Part shown: positions 32,405 to 41,957 of the stretch, piece by piece | Layout of the letters: the number at the start of each line of letters is the position of its first letter | Position numbering within the stretch: the first letter of the stretch is position 1 | Assembly: GCA_009192285.1 (NCBI GenBank) | Contig: CM018604.1 | Location: forward strand, 2,170,001 to 2,234,000 | Direction: 5' to 3' | Origin: Morchella semilibera | Taxonomy: Eukaryota > Ascomycota > Pezizomycetes > Pezizales > Morchellaceae | DNA length: 64,000 nt | Program-made: the position numbers and the translations under genes | Notes under the pieces: generated by a model | Database searches by the model: none | Seen by the model: only the letters and a program-made list of their open reading frames with translations | Told to the model about the DNA's origin: nothing

Positions 32405-35271
32405 TAGAATAGCTTGTTCAAAAGTATGTAAGTAAGTATGGAGATCTCACAAGAGGGGCAACTTTGGCCTGTCAGTGCGCATGCAGGATTATACCCAGAC
32501 TATAACTTGTTTCGGCTGTATCACGCCACAGTTAGCATATAACTAAATGTACCAGAATAAAGAGCCAGCCTGTACAGTCCACATCCAATGCGTACGTCAT
32601 GTACACACATATACGTACTCAATTATAGACATCTCAATGAGTACTAAGGATATATGCGGCTCAATTATTCACATCCCTCCATTGTCCGAGTATAATACGG
32701 GATCACATTTCCTCCCTTTCTCTTCACATCTTAAACTCTCCATCTAGCTCAATGGCCCCTTATTGCTCACTTGGCTACGAAAGGTCGTCAAGCAAGGATT
32801 ATTGGGATCTAGGATAACAGGGGTCGAAAGACAAAGATACGGGGCTGTACACAAACCCTCATCCATATATTCACCAGGCTCGTGGACTAGAGATACAGGT
32901 ACCCCCCCCCCCTCTACAAGGCAGGATTCCTGTATTGTATTCTCTTCCCCTAATGAGACATAATTAATACTTTACTCTTGAAAGTAGTGCAGCTAACATG
33001 TTGAAACAGTACGAAAGCTTCTGAGCCTAAAATCATACCGAATATTGCACTCGTTGAGCAGTAGGGGGTACACCAACTACCAAGCAACCAGTGTGACCGC
33101 CTCCGGGACGTGTCTCTGGTGGTGTGACGGCGGTGTCCTTGCCTGAGCAAGGCTACATACATAGGAGATTGTCCAACAAGACCTCGTAAAAAACTTTCTA
33201 ATAAGTGCCGCCTTGAATGATAATGTCAATACTAACCTTGCATAAAATGTAGTAAACTTCCACGCCTTATGGGCCATGTCGGCTCCTATGAGCATAGTTG
33301 TGATATACCAACTCAACGTGAATATGGGCTCGTAGCTTCAATGGTGATAGGTTCTGTAAGTGTCATGTCTAAATGTCTGGTTGAGCATCGTACTAATGAT
33401 CTTATTAATAGGATTCAGTGGTTTAAGCGCCTCAAAGCACTATCAACATCTGCAATCCTTCCCGCAAGGCAAGGGGGGTGATTGAAACATACCCCACATT
33501 CTGCTCCAGTATTCAGCACTAGGGGCATGGGGTCTGTGGCACCGCGTCATGTCCGGAAGCCACGAGGATCACGGTTTGAAGGGGTCAAGTCATGATCCTG
33601 AGGAATTTGGCAAGGTTTTGACTATTTTGTTCGGGGTTTGGATGGGCCCACAACCATGATTAGAGCGATTTAGCTAGGGTAGAATTAATGCAACGAAATT
33701 CTATCCTACCCAGAACCACAATTAGTTAAGAAGGCTTGGGCTATTTAGTTCACCAGATCATGGTTTAAACAGATTGTGATTTTCAACATCCAAAATACAT
33801 TCTGATTAGATTATATTTGCTGCACCGGCGTTTGTTTAAACGCACTGTTACTCTTGAGGAAAGTGTCACCAGAGATCTGACGCTACTTGGTCTCGTACCT
33901 ATGGTATGGGGTTAATATGGTCAGAGAAATTTGTTACCACGAGGCAATTTTTCACGACCTTTTACTGAATGCCTAAGTACATGTATGCTTTATAATTGGG
34001 TCAAGTGGGGCATGCGATTATCCGGTCCCTTATGATATAAAACGAAATATAGTCTTTGAACCAATCAATTGTTTGCGTGTGTGGCATGTGTTTTGATACG
34101 TGATGTATCAGACCGTGTGTATTCAGAGAGAAGAGATTTCTAGCTAAGTACATGTATGTACCCAGGGTGTTGGAAAGTAATGCACATTTTGACTTGACAA
34201 CACCCAGGTGCTTTATCACAATACAACACAATATTTGTAAAGAACCTCTACCATAATAATCACGAAGCATAAACTTGATGAAGAGCATTTGCACACTCAC
34301 ATTTGCCTAGAACGTGCTCTACTAAGCCTAGGAACACCTTTATAACCTGATATACCTGAATATATTTGTTTTCTAGCAGTCGAAATATATCAACAATACA
34401 GACATAGTCGGGTGTTCGGGTACGTGCGGGTTAGTAAGAAAGGTACATGTAGTATAGTATCACACAGGCATATGGCTGCTCACCACGATATCCAACACCT
34501 GTTACTCCGTAAGTACATGTACTACATGTAGTAGCTCACCTAAATACATTACATTACCACGGCTAATGGATTTCATTGCGTGTCCGAGCTCCCCTTACAG
34601 ACTCATACTTTGTATCTCACCAAGCACGGCTCAATGCGTTCAGTCCGAAGCTAAGCTATCACTGCCTTTCCATGTTTTTCGGCACATGTTCGAAGTAAAA
34701 GATGTGTTCTTTGATACATGTAATCATGAGGCGCAGAAAACGGTCTGCGTTACAATCTGCAGCTGCGTACATGTGAGTTTAGTTGAGAATGGTGACGTAG
34801 AATGGCAGGGTTAGGGAAAGATTGAATGGTTGCGGAAGGCTTGTGCCACGAATTTTGGGAGTCGTCGTGGCAAAGAGTTCAGGACGTGCCTACAAAAACC
34901 TGCCGGCTGGGACAAAGGAGTTGGGCATGACAGAAATGATTTAGTTCATCATGCTCTTCTTCCCCTTTATCCTAAGATCATCCATCGCAGTTCACGTATA
35001 TATGTGAAAGAGTGCCAGTGTACGTTCGGCAGCCGGGTCTAAAGGTTTAACGACACACCCAAAACCTCCCCACAAATGGATAGGACCCCAACTTTCAAAG
35101 ACAAAATCTTGATCTTTTTTTAACAACAAGGCCTAAGTTACAAAAGGTAAATCCTCCTGAAATTCTAACAGTTATGCTAACTATGAACAAAAATCTCTGC
35201 TCAGAAAAACTAGACGACGATAAGAGCCTCACCCATCCCTTCTCAAGACCCCGCACTTAACAACTGATGCC

Positions 35272-37342
35272 TCAAGCCAACATATCACGACACCCTAGAT
35301 CTATTAGGGTAAAAGAAGAGTCTCCCTCGGAGGACTTGAAGGCCTCATCCCAAGCTCCCCTGAAATTGTGCGGCATACCATAGACACCAACTCCGCGACC
35401 ATGTTCTACAACCTCTTCGAGAGTCTCCACCACAATATTTTCGCCAGGAGAATTAAATCGGTAGAGCTTGTTGACTGGGCTAATGACCTCCGCATCGAAT
35501 ATAGCATCGGCCCATCCGTTAATATCCCAATCTTCGGTGATAAGAGGGGGGTAGTGAGCGACTGGATGACGTTGAATGAGATAATGTCCCTTTCTCGAGT
35601 TGTGTCGGCGATAGGGAGATAATATCTCTTCCACCTTGAAATATTGGAGGCCGAAGGGACCCCCAGCTACGGCCTTTTTTTTGAGGCCGCCTAATCTCCC
35701 GATAAGGCTTTCAACAAGGAACTTCATGAGGTCGGGAATAGTGAACTCATGACAAATTCCGCTCCCTGGTAACGAGCTCATGATGTGAGAGATGGAATCG
35801 CCTCCATCCTCACTGCTGGAATCAGCACTACTGTCTTTTAATACACGGATGAAGAGGCTTTTTAAGAAGCGAAGCTTGACGATCTGTTTGATAATTTGAC
35901 ACTGTTTCAGGGACGATTAGTACTTTACTTGTCGCCCATGAGGATAAACAGGTAGCGGATTTAACATACGCAAAACAAATCGTCTGCGTTGATCATCAAC
36001 GACTCGAGCAAAGGACAGTTGTCGACCAGTCTTCCCACCTGGTTTCCGTTAAAGCGTTCCATTGCTTCGAAATATTCTTGATGTTCAGCACCAGTGGTGT
36101 ATGTTAACTCGCGCAGAGTCCTTCCGTGTTGGATTATAGCATCAAGAATTTTATCACCGAACCCCGATAAATTATTTTCTCCTGAGCGTCGACGGATAAG
36201 ATGAAGTGCTTGAAGGTTGGTGCAAAGGTCGATTAGGTGGACCATCAATTTTGGTTTGGCGTTTAGGCTCAACCTCTGCATGTTGACAAGCTTTGCACTG
36301 AGCCTTTCCATGACACTGCTCTCTTTTAGTGCCCCAACAAGCTGAAACTGCCGCACGAGCTTCAGATCAACCATTTCAGTTATCGCTGTAATTGTTGCAA
36401 GGTTTGGGTAGATCAAGCGGAGAGTTTTGATGTTGGGTAACCTGAGGTCTTTCAAAGCTTCAGGTGTTGATTCGTCTTCATCTATGGTAGTGCTGTAAAA
36501 GTTGACCTCTTTCAGTGTTTCGCTACATGCTTGTAGGGTTTTGTTTAATGAGATGATACCGACTGAATGCTCCTTGATCGTATCTAGGTAGTCGATGGTC
36601 AAACTCTGGAGGTTGTGGAGAACCATGCCGAGACCAATGAGACGAGGAGGTCGAGAGACCATGTAAGGCGTGCGATACCTTCCCTGCGGGGGGTTCATGG
36701 TGTATCCGAAGTTCCTGAGGCGTGTAAGACCTTGGATACGAGTTTCAAAGGTTTGACTACTCAACCCACAATGCCACCTGTACGCGCAGTAAGTGCATGC
36801 TTACATTACTATGAAAAAGATAATACAAGGGATTACACTTACTGGAGCGACTGAAGGTTCGAGGCTTCAAGGAGGAGCTCATTAATGACTCTCCAGAAAT
36901 CGATCACCCCTCTCCCGTCAAGATTATATGATGATAAATTGACAACAATCTTCCTGACACAGGCTGGATGAATCATTCGCTGATTATCATGGCTCAGGAA
37001 CCCAGGATCAATGTCCCGTAGCCGTTCTCTCTGCTCTTTCGAGAGGAGGGCACACACCATTTGGAGGATCTGGGACGGTTGAAAGGAAGGCCCAATGATG
37101 ATGTCACGGTATAGGAGAGGAGCAGCGATAGAAAAGAAGATACGCGATACGCTAAGGAAGGTGCTTAGGCTGCTAAATTCGTGGGCTGCGTTGGTCGTCT
37201 CAACAGGGTCCATGTTTTCAGCCTACAGAATGTTAACCCGCTGGTTCGAGCAGTATAGTGTTGATGGATGGAAACATGGTAATAATTTACTTACCCAAAC
37301 AATAATCTCCCGTAGGATTTCAAGAGGAAGATCTAGAAGCAT
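35272..37342 (-). CDS. F-box/LRR-type protein, four exons
   Basis: Exons 37342-37295, 37222-36843, 36777-35970 and 35901-35272; introns of 72, 65 and 68 nt with GTAAGT, GTAAGT and GTATGT donors and a perfect TACTAAT branch in the last. All junctions keep one frame, giving 621 aa. Residues ~2-50 form an F-box: LLDLPLEILREIIVW, then LSTFLSVSRIFFSIAAPLLY followed by RDI. Residues ~110-400 contain irregular leucine-rich repeats (NLQSLQW, LHNLQSLTI, LPNIKTLRLIYPNL, NLQALHLIRR, CPLLESLMI). The ~210-residue C-terminal exon is unfamiliar. F-box proteins dock on Skp1 in SCF ubiquitin ligases, with the repeats binding substrate; this role is from family knowledge. The F-box alone is encoded in exon 1 plus the start of exon 2. 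Confidence 0.85.
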
Positions 37343-38724
37343 CTTGATCTACTATGAAAGTAATCGATATTTATAGTATAACACTAATAAGCTACAGCTA
37401 TTATAGAGGCCGAGTATGTGGAGCTAATCTCGGCTGTTGAAAGAATGATACGCAGAAAAGCGTGGTTTGGGTACGGGGTATTTTAGGTTGTGTTCGCAGC
37501 TGCGTGATTGCTTGTTCCTGCAACACAATTTGAGGGTGTGGGCGGCTTCCTCAAACAGATTTAAATACCCAAGGCCCTAGATTATCCTAGTTTCAGAACT
37601 ATGGAGAGTTACCAGTACCGGTAGGAAACTGAGAGGAAGAGCCGAATAGTATGGGCCTTGGGTCAGGGCCAAGATTCGAATTTGGCTGACTTCTGTAGGT
37701 TGGCTTTGCATGTGTCAATGGGGAAACGCCTAGACCACTGGAAAGCCCCATCTATTTAGAAACATGTCTTCTACCAATCATATAGTCGTCCACTGTCGGT
37801 CAACATTCACGGGCACATCCGCCTGTTGACTTTAGATTTCTCCCACTCTTCTGCACAATCCACAATCACACGCGATTTAAGTTCATGCTGCCTGAACACT
37901 TCTGTCTGTCAAAGAACCTTTCGCATTGAGGGAGGTCATGATGGAGGCACATAGTTAAACTTACACTCTTCTTCACTACCTACAACAGAGGATTTCGTTT
38001 AATTGAATCCCCGTAGATATCCCGGAGCTCGAGTGCCACACTCTCGTGTGAAGGAAGCCCGCTTTCCTTGGGCTGGGGAGGAAAGGGCGGCGGGGAGTAA
38101 CGTACGTGGGGGCAATCCTACTAGCCTATTGACCCGGGTAGGTTTCTTTAATATGCACTGATGGGGCGTCGGACATTTCGGTTCTTTTTTTACATCACGA
38201 GTTCTATTTAGACCTCTCTATCACTGTATGAAGCCAGCTACGTATCGAGTGATATCCCATGATGCAATCATAGGCGCTAGGGTTGTTTGGGGACCAGATC
38301 AGTCGCCTTGCCTGGAGGCCAGCCATCTCGGGTTGTACGGGCCCAATAAGAAACAAGCCCATGGCAAACGGACCTTACGACCATACTCAGGGTATCTAGC
38401 TACAACAAGACTTCTCAATAGTGAGCAAAAAGAGCCCAATATCGGACCTGGCCAAATAACTTGGTAGAATCGTTCGGTGGGCGTCGTACTATGACACTAC
38501 CTCGTGCAACTAAAGGTTAATATCCAACCACAAAACATACCGATAGCCGAACCATTCCGATATGTTCGTGTCAGATTTTCTTTAGTCCTGGACATATAAA
38601 TTATCCAAGACCCACTTCCTCCCCTTCATCATCTCCCACCTTCACTTAGAGCCTACAAGCAGACCACCTGCTAATATCTTTGGCAGGCCCATAGTTATAT
38701 AAGAAATCACATCCATTTTCCGCA
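37343..38724. other. intergenic between divergent genes
   Basis: No supported gene. Serves as upstream region of the F-box gene (minus) and the knottin-like gene (plus). A TATAAA at 38595-38600 lies ~125 bp before the latter's ATG and TATATAAG at 38696-38703 lies nearer. Confidence 0.45.
38595..38600 (+). promoter_or_regulatory. TATA box of the knottin-like gene
   Basis: CATATAAAT-type box ~125 nt upstream of the ATG at 38725; a second TATATAAG at 38696-38703 is probably too close to the start codon to be the functional one. Confidence 0.4.
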
Positions 38725-38895
38725 ATGAAGCTTTCTGCTACTTTAATTCTGACACTTATCGATCTTGCCGTCGCATTTCCTCAAGCATGGCAATTTTGCG
38801 CTGCGTACAATACATCCTGCGCTCCTGGAACACCTTATCGTTGCTGCCAGAGCCTCAAGTGTGGATATCCTAATCCGGTTTGCGTCAAGGCTTAG
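38725..38895 (+). CDS. small secreted knottin-like cysteine-rich peptide
   Basis: A 56-aa protein. Residues 1-~19 form a signal peptide (MKLSATLILTLIDLAVAF), so secretion is predicted. The mature ~35 residues carry exactly six cysteines at 25, 32, 40, 41, 46 and 53: C-x6-C-x7-CC-x4-C-x6-C. That is the spacing of inhibitor-cystine-knot (knottin) peptides, with disulfides usually I-IV, II-V, III-VI. Fungal peptides of this size act as effectors, antimicrobial peptides or signals; which applies here is unknown. A 51-nt intron with perfect signals (GTAAGG, AACTAAC, CTGCAG; 38925-38975) lies 29 nt after the stop, so the 3'UTR is probably spliced. A second small secreted gene follows 1 kb downstream. 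Confidence 0.75.
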   Translation: MKLSATLILTLIDLAVAFPQAWQFCAAYNTSCAPGTPYRCCQSLKCGYPNPVCVKA

Positions 38896-38924
38896 TACTG
38901 AGTTTTGTCGCACGTTGCGCGGAG

Positions 38925-38975
38925 GTAAGGCTTCCACTTTAATTGGGTCCGACGGATATTTAAACTAACCTGCAG
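38925..38975 (+). other. probable 3'UTR intron
   Basis: Donor GTAAGG, branch AACTAAC and acceptor CTGCAG at normal fungal spacing (51 nt), starting 29 nt after the stop codon of the knottin-like gene. No frame continues through it. Confidence 0.5.
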
Positions 38976-39871
38976 AAAGGTGGACCTCGTAGGTACGCCG
39001 AGGTTGGTCAAAAGCAGTGGTATTTTCAGAGTTTAGATCCGAGTCTACGAAGAAGAGTCGCACTTTTGCTCAAGATAGAGGATAGAGGCGCACGAGAATA
39101 TATTTAACCTCGAGTTGATAATCAATAAATTTGCACTTACTCCCCCCCCAAGAAATAAAGTTTAAACCCTAATACCGAGCCATATCCGACGTTACACATT
39201 AGACCTTACGAGCTAGGTAGTTGCCCCTTTGAATGTCTCTTGTGGTTTATGACCTGCCCTGGCTCCATGATTACCAATGTAGTACTGCCTATATATATAT
39301 CAGCAAAAACTATAACGGCTATTAAGGTAGTATATCGCTTAGGATGACCACTCAATTCTCATCCATTTAAATGATTTAAGAAATGTGATATATTAGTTAC
39401 CCTCTTTGGAGACTACTGTAGTCCTTTTGCCTGCTACATGCTGGCTTGTAATGTGCAAAGTATACCAGATTACTTCCTAACAATATAGAGGAGGTTTCAA
39501 TTTCAACCAAAATATACCACCCGTTTCAACATTCTCCATCGTTTAATATATAATCTGTGGGGGCCGGAGTGCTACGTAAGATAACACCTACTGTTCCAAG
39601 CGTGGTCAGCGGTTTCTAAGGCCTCCCTTCTGTACCTAACAACAACTACCGTTCCAAGACCCTGATTGCCGTGCGCACGCCATGTTTGGGTGTGAACGCC
39701 GGGGTGAAGCTCATGTAACGTACACTAGTCCTATATCAAGCTATACACCATATATACCGCATTATCGTAGCGAAAGAAGCAAGGGATACAGCGGTACTAA
39801 GTCTTCCTAGGCCATGACGGGGAGTCTCTGCGACGGGAAATAAGACAGCATCACCAAGCCCCGCTCTTCCA

Positions 39872-39878
39872 TATAAAG
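39872..39878 (+). promoter_or_regulatory. TATA box
   Basis: TATAAAG, 69 nt before the 39947 gene's last leader base. The leader then contains a short upstream frame (ATG at 39906, seven codons plus stop) that could dampen translation. Confidence 0.5.
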
Positions 39879-39905
39879 ACCCCTCTTAGCCCGTCCGTGT
39901 TTGCG

Positions 39906-39929
39906 ATGGCCTCATATCTCCGGCGTTAC
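39906..39929 (+). CDS. upstream open reading frame
   Basis: ATG followed by six codons and TAG in the leader of the secreted protein gene, ending 17 nt before the main ATG. It is between the TATA box and the main start, so it is probably transcribed. A regulatory role is inferred from position only. Confidence 0.35.
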
Positions 39930-39946
39930 TAGGCTCCGTCTATACA

Positions 39947-40201
39947 ATGAAGCCAACCTCACTATTAATCCTCTTTGCCGGCGCGGCTGCTGCAGTTCCG
40001 CGTCCGGGAAAAGGAATGCCAACACTCGCTCCCAGAGACGCCTCAGAGTGCCCTATACCTGCCATTGCACGCCTCAGATACTGCCCTGCGAGTACGAACC
40101 CAAATCTCTGTTCTATGGCGATATGTGTTTTCGCATTTTTTAATCCTGACGTTGTTTGTAAGGTGTGTATTGATTCTTCCAGCGGTCGGCTTTGGATATG
40201 A
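39947..40201 (+). CDS. small secreted cysteine-rich protein, 84 aa
   Basis: Starts at ATG (ACAATGAAGCC). Residues 1-~18 are a clear signal peptide (MKPTSLLILFAGAAAAVP). The rest has six cysteines at 35, 46, 55, 60, 71 and 74 (x10, x8, x4, x10, x2), an even number consistent with three disulfides, but no CC pair, so it is not the knottin pattern of the neighbour 1 kb upstream. A hydrophobic stretch (AICVFAFF) lies between Cys4 and Cys5. The composition resembles small secreted proteins of plant-associated and symbiotic fungi. No family recognised; the role is inferred from secretion and Cys content. Confidence 0.65.
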   Translation: MKPTSLLILFAGAAAAVPRPGKGMPTLAPRDASECPIPAIARLRYCPASTNPNLCSMAICVFAFFNPDVVCKVCIDSSSGRLWI

Positions 40202-41492
40202 TGGGGCCCTGGATAATAACTAATTTCGTGAAGATGAGTAACCCTCGTGGCTGTTGCTATGGCTGAGTTGGAAACACCAAGGGAGAAAGGTCTTTCGGTC
40301 CCGTACTGCCTCCCTTAGTATTGTGATTTAGTATCAATGCGTTGTGGGCTACATGCACCATAGCATTCTTTTGTTTCGGGATGTTGTTTGGTAGTAGAAT
40401 TGATCATGAGTGGTGGTATGGGAAGAAATTTGTTCTTTGACATAAGTTAAATGATATATATATCAAGCATGTCACGTGTCTCGCACCTCTCACCTCCAGG
40501 AGGGGAGAGGCGGGTAGTTTCAAGACCGAGTAGTTCAATCACTCTACACATGTGCAATCACACATAAAAAACCTCACCACCATTGGAACTGAGGGGTGTT
40601 AACTTCATCGTTCAGCTTTGCGCACAACGGAGGGTCTTGACGCCGTCGTCATCATACACCACCACTTGGATAGTACGATACGAAAGCCCTCTTCTCCACC
40701 AGTGGGTCGAAACACTTTTGCAGCCCCCATACTAACCGGATCAATTTAGCCGACTTTATAGATGTACCTAACATGCCCACCTAGGCGGTACTACTCTCCT
40801 CCATTTCCTTTCCATCCGTAATAGCTACCCACGTCTGTTATCGTAGTTTTTCGCACCCGTTATGTTGGGTTATAAGTTAAACTATTTCACGAGACCTGAG
40901 AAGTTTCATTCCAGGCCTCATATATAGCGGGGCTGTACAGGGGGAATGTACTCCAGGTCCAATGGAGCTGGGCATGTGTACGAACCCTTCATTTTTTGTT
41001 TGAACTACGATATTCCGACTAGGGCTAGTGATTTCAGTACAGGCTTTATATCCATAGAGTAATTCACCTTTTCTTGAGGTATGACATATCATATTTAGTC
41101 ACTTGAGTCTTGAGGATTAAGTCAGGTATGGAGACATTAATGTTTTACTATAAGGGGAGCTCTAGGTATGAATACTCCTATCCGGTAGTAGCGGGTTCTA
41201 GCACCGTATATAGTGGATTGCCGCTCTCTACACTTGTGTATTAATATAGCTAGAATGAGGTCATGGATTAGCACTCGCGTTCAACTTCAATGGCGAATCT
41301 CAAAATGGCGTTCTGGCCACGTGCAAGCCGTTCACCACACCACTACCACTTTCGAGGTTTGGCTTAGCAAAAACTACAACACCAAGGCCTTCACTGCGAA
41401 AACACTCACCTGAGCAAATAGCAACAACCAACTCTCGCCGTACCCCACAGCGCCCCGCGAGCTACCACCCACCGGCATCACCCACGTGCATA
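40202..41492. other. intergenic
   Basis: No supported gene. An inverted repeat ACCTCTCACCTCC/GGGGAGAGGCGGG at about 40485-40512 could form an RNA hairpin in the 3' region of the secreted-protein gene. The short frame at 41213-41413 is listed as rejected. Confidence 0.4.
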
Positions 41493-41957
41493 ATGAGTGC
41501 CCTCCAACCTCGCACTAGCACCAGATTCCACCCCGCACACAACTCCCATGTACTTGACTTCCTCGAGGAGCGGCACTACACGCTCGTAGCAAATGCCATG
41601 ACACTCGAGCACGAACTCCGTTACGCCAAGGCGCTTCTAACACTTGCGCAGCGGTGCAGTGTCATGCGGGAGCTGACGTTCCTGCAGGTAGGTAGTAGGG
41701 TACCCCCGGAGGTCCTAGAGAGTGATATGGAGATATTGAGGTGCTTGGTAGCGGAGTTGGTGTGGGAGACACGGGAGAGCTGGAGCGAGGTCGAAGAAAA
41801 CAATACGTTGTGGGATAGGGAGTTGGGTATGTGTGTTCCACTTGATTTGAAGGAAGGGGAGGGGCTGCGGTGTGTGCGGAGGGAGATTTTGATGGATGTT
41901 ATGGAATGGATACTAATGGAGTGTGTGGTAGATGCGGCTTTTGGAGGATTGAGTTGA
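41493..41957 (+). CDS. hypothetical helical protein, 154 aa
   Basis: An open frame from ATG (CATAATGAGTGCC) with a Ser/Thr/Arg/His N-terminus and a long helical remainder: DFLEERHYTLVANAMTLEHE, LRYAKALLTLAQRCSVMREL, then an acidic segment (ELVWETRESWSEVEENN) and ILMDVMEWILMECVVDAAF at the end. No intron is needed. Codon content is GC-richer than the surroundings, supporting coding. No recognised family, signal peptide or catalytic motif. Size and composition are like the 31.4-kb gene but I could not align them. Confidence 0.55.
   Translation: MSALQPRTSTRFHPAHNSHVLDFLEERHYTLVANAMTLEHELRYAKALLTLAQRCSVMRELTFLQVGSRVPPEVLESDMEILRCLVAELVWETRESWSEVEENNTLWDRELGMCVPLDLKEGEGLRCVRREILMDVMEWILMECVVDAAFGGLS

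Larger units (their letters stand above)
31870..35271. other. intergenic with one MITE
   Basis: No supported gene. Holds the promoter of the 31360 gene, the MITE at 32314-32404, a C11 run at 32902-32912 and several TACATGTA motifs (near 33976, 34148 and 34443, and at 34514 and 34523). Confidence 0.5.
38896..39946. other. intergenic between two small secreted protein genes
   Basis: Includes the 3'UTR intron of the upstream gene (38925-38975) and the promoter of the downstream one (TATAAAG at 39872). No other gene seen. Confidence 0.5.

Noticed and set aside
41213-41413. 66-codon plus-strand frame
   Set aside because: Too short and featureless to support, although an internal ATG gives a 52-codon frame.
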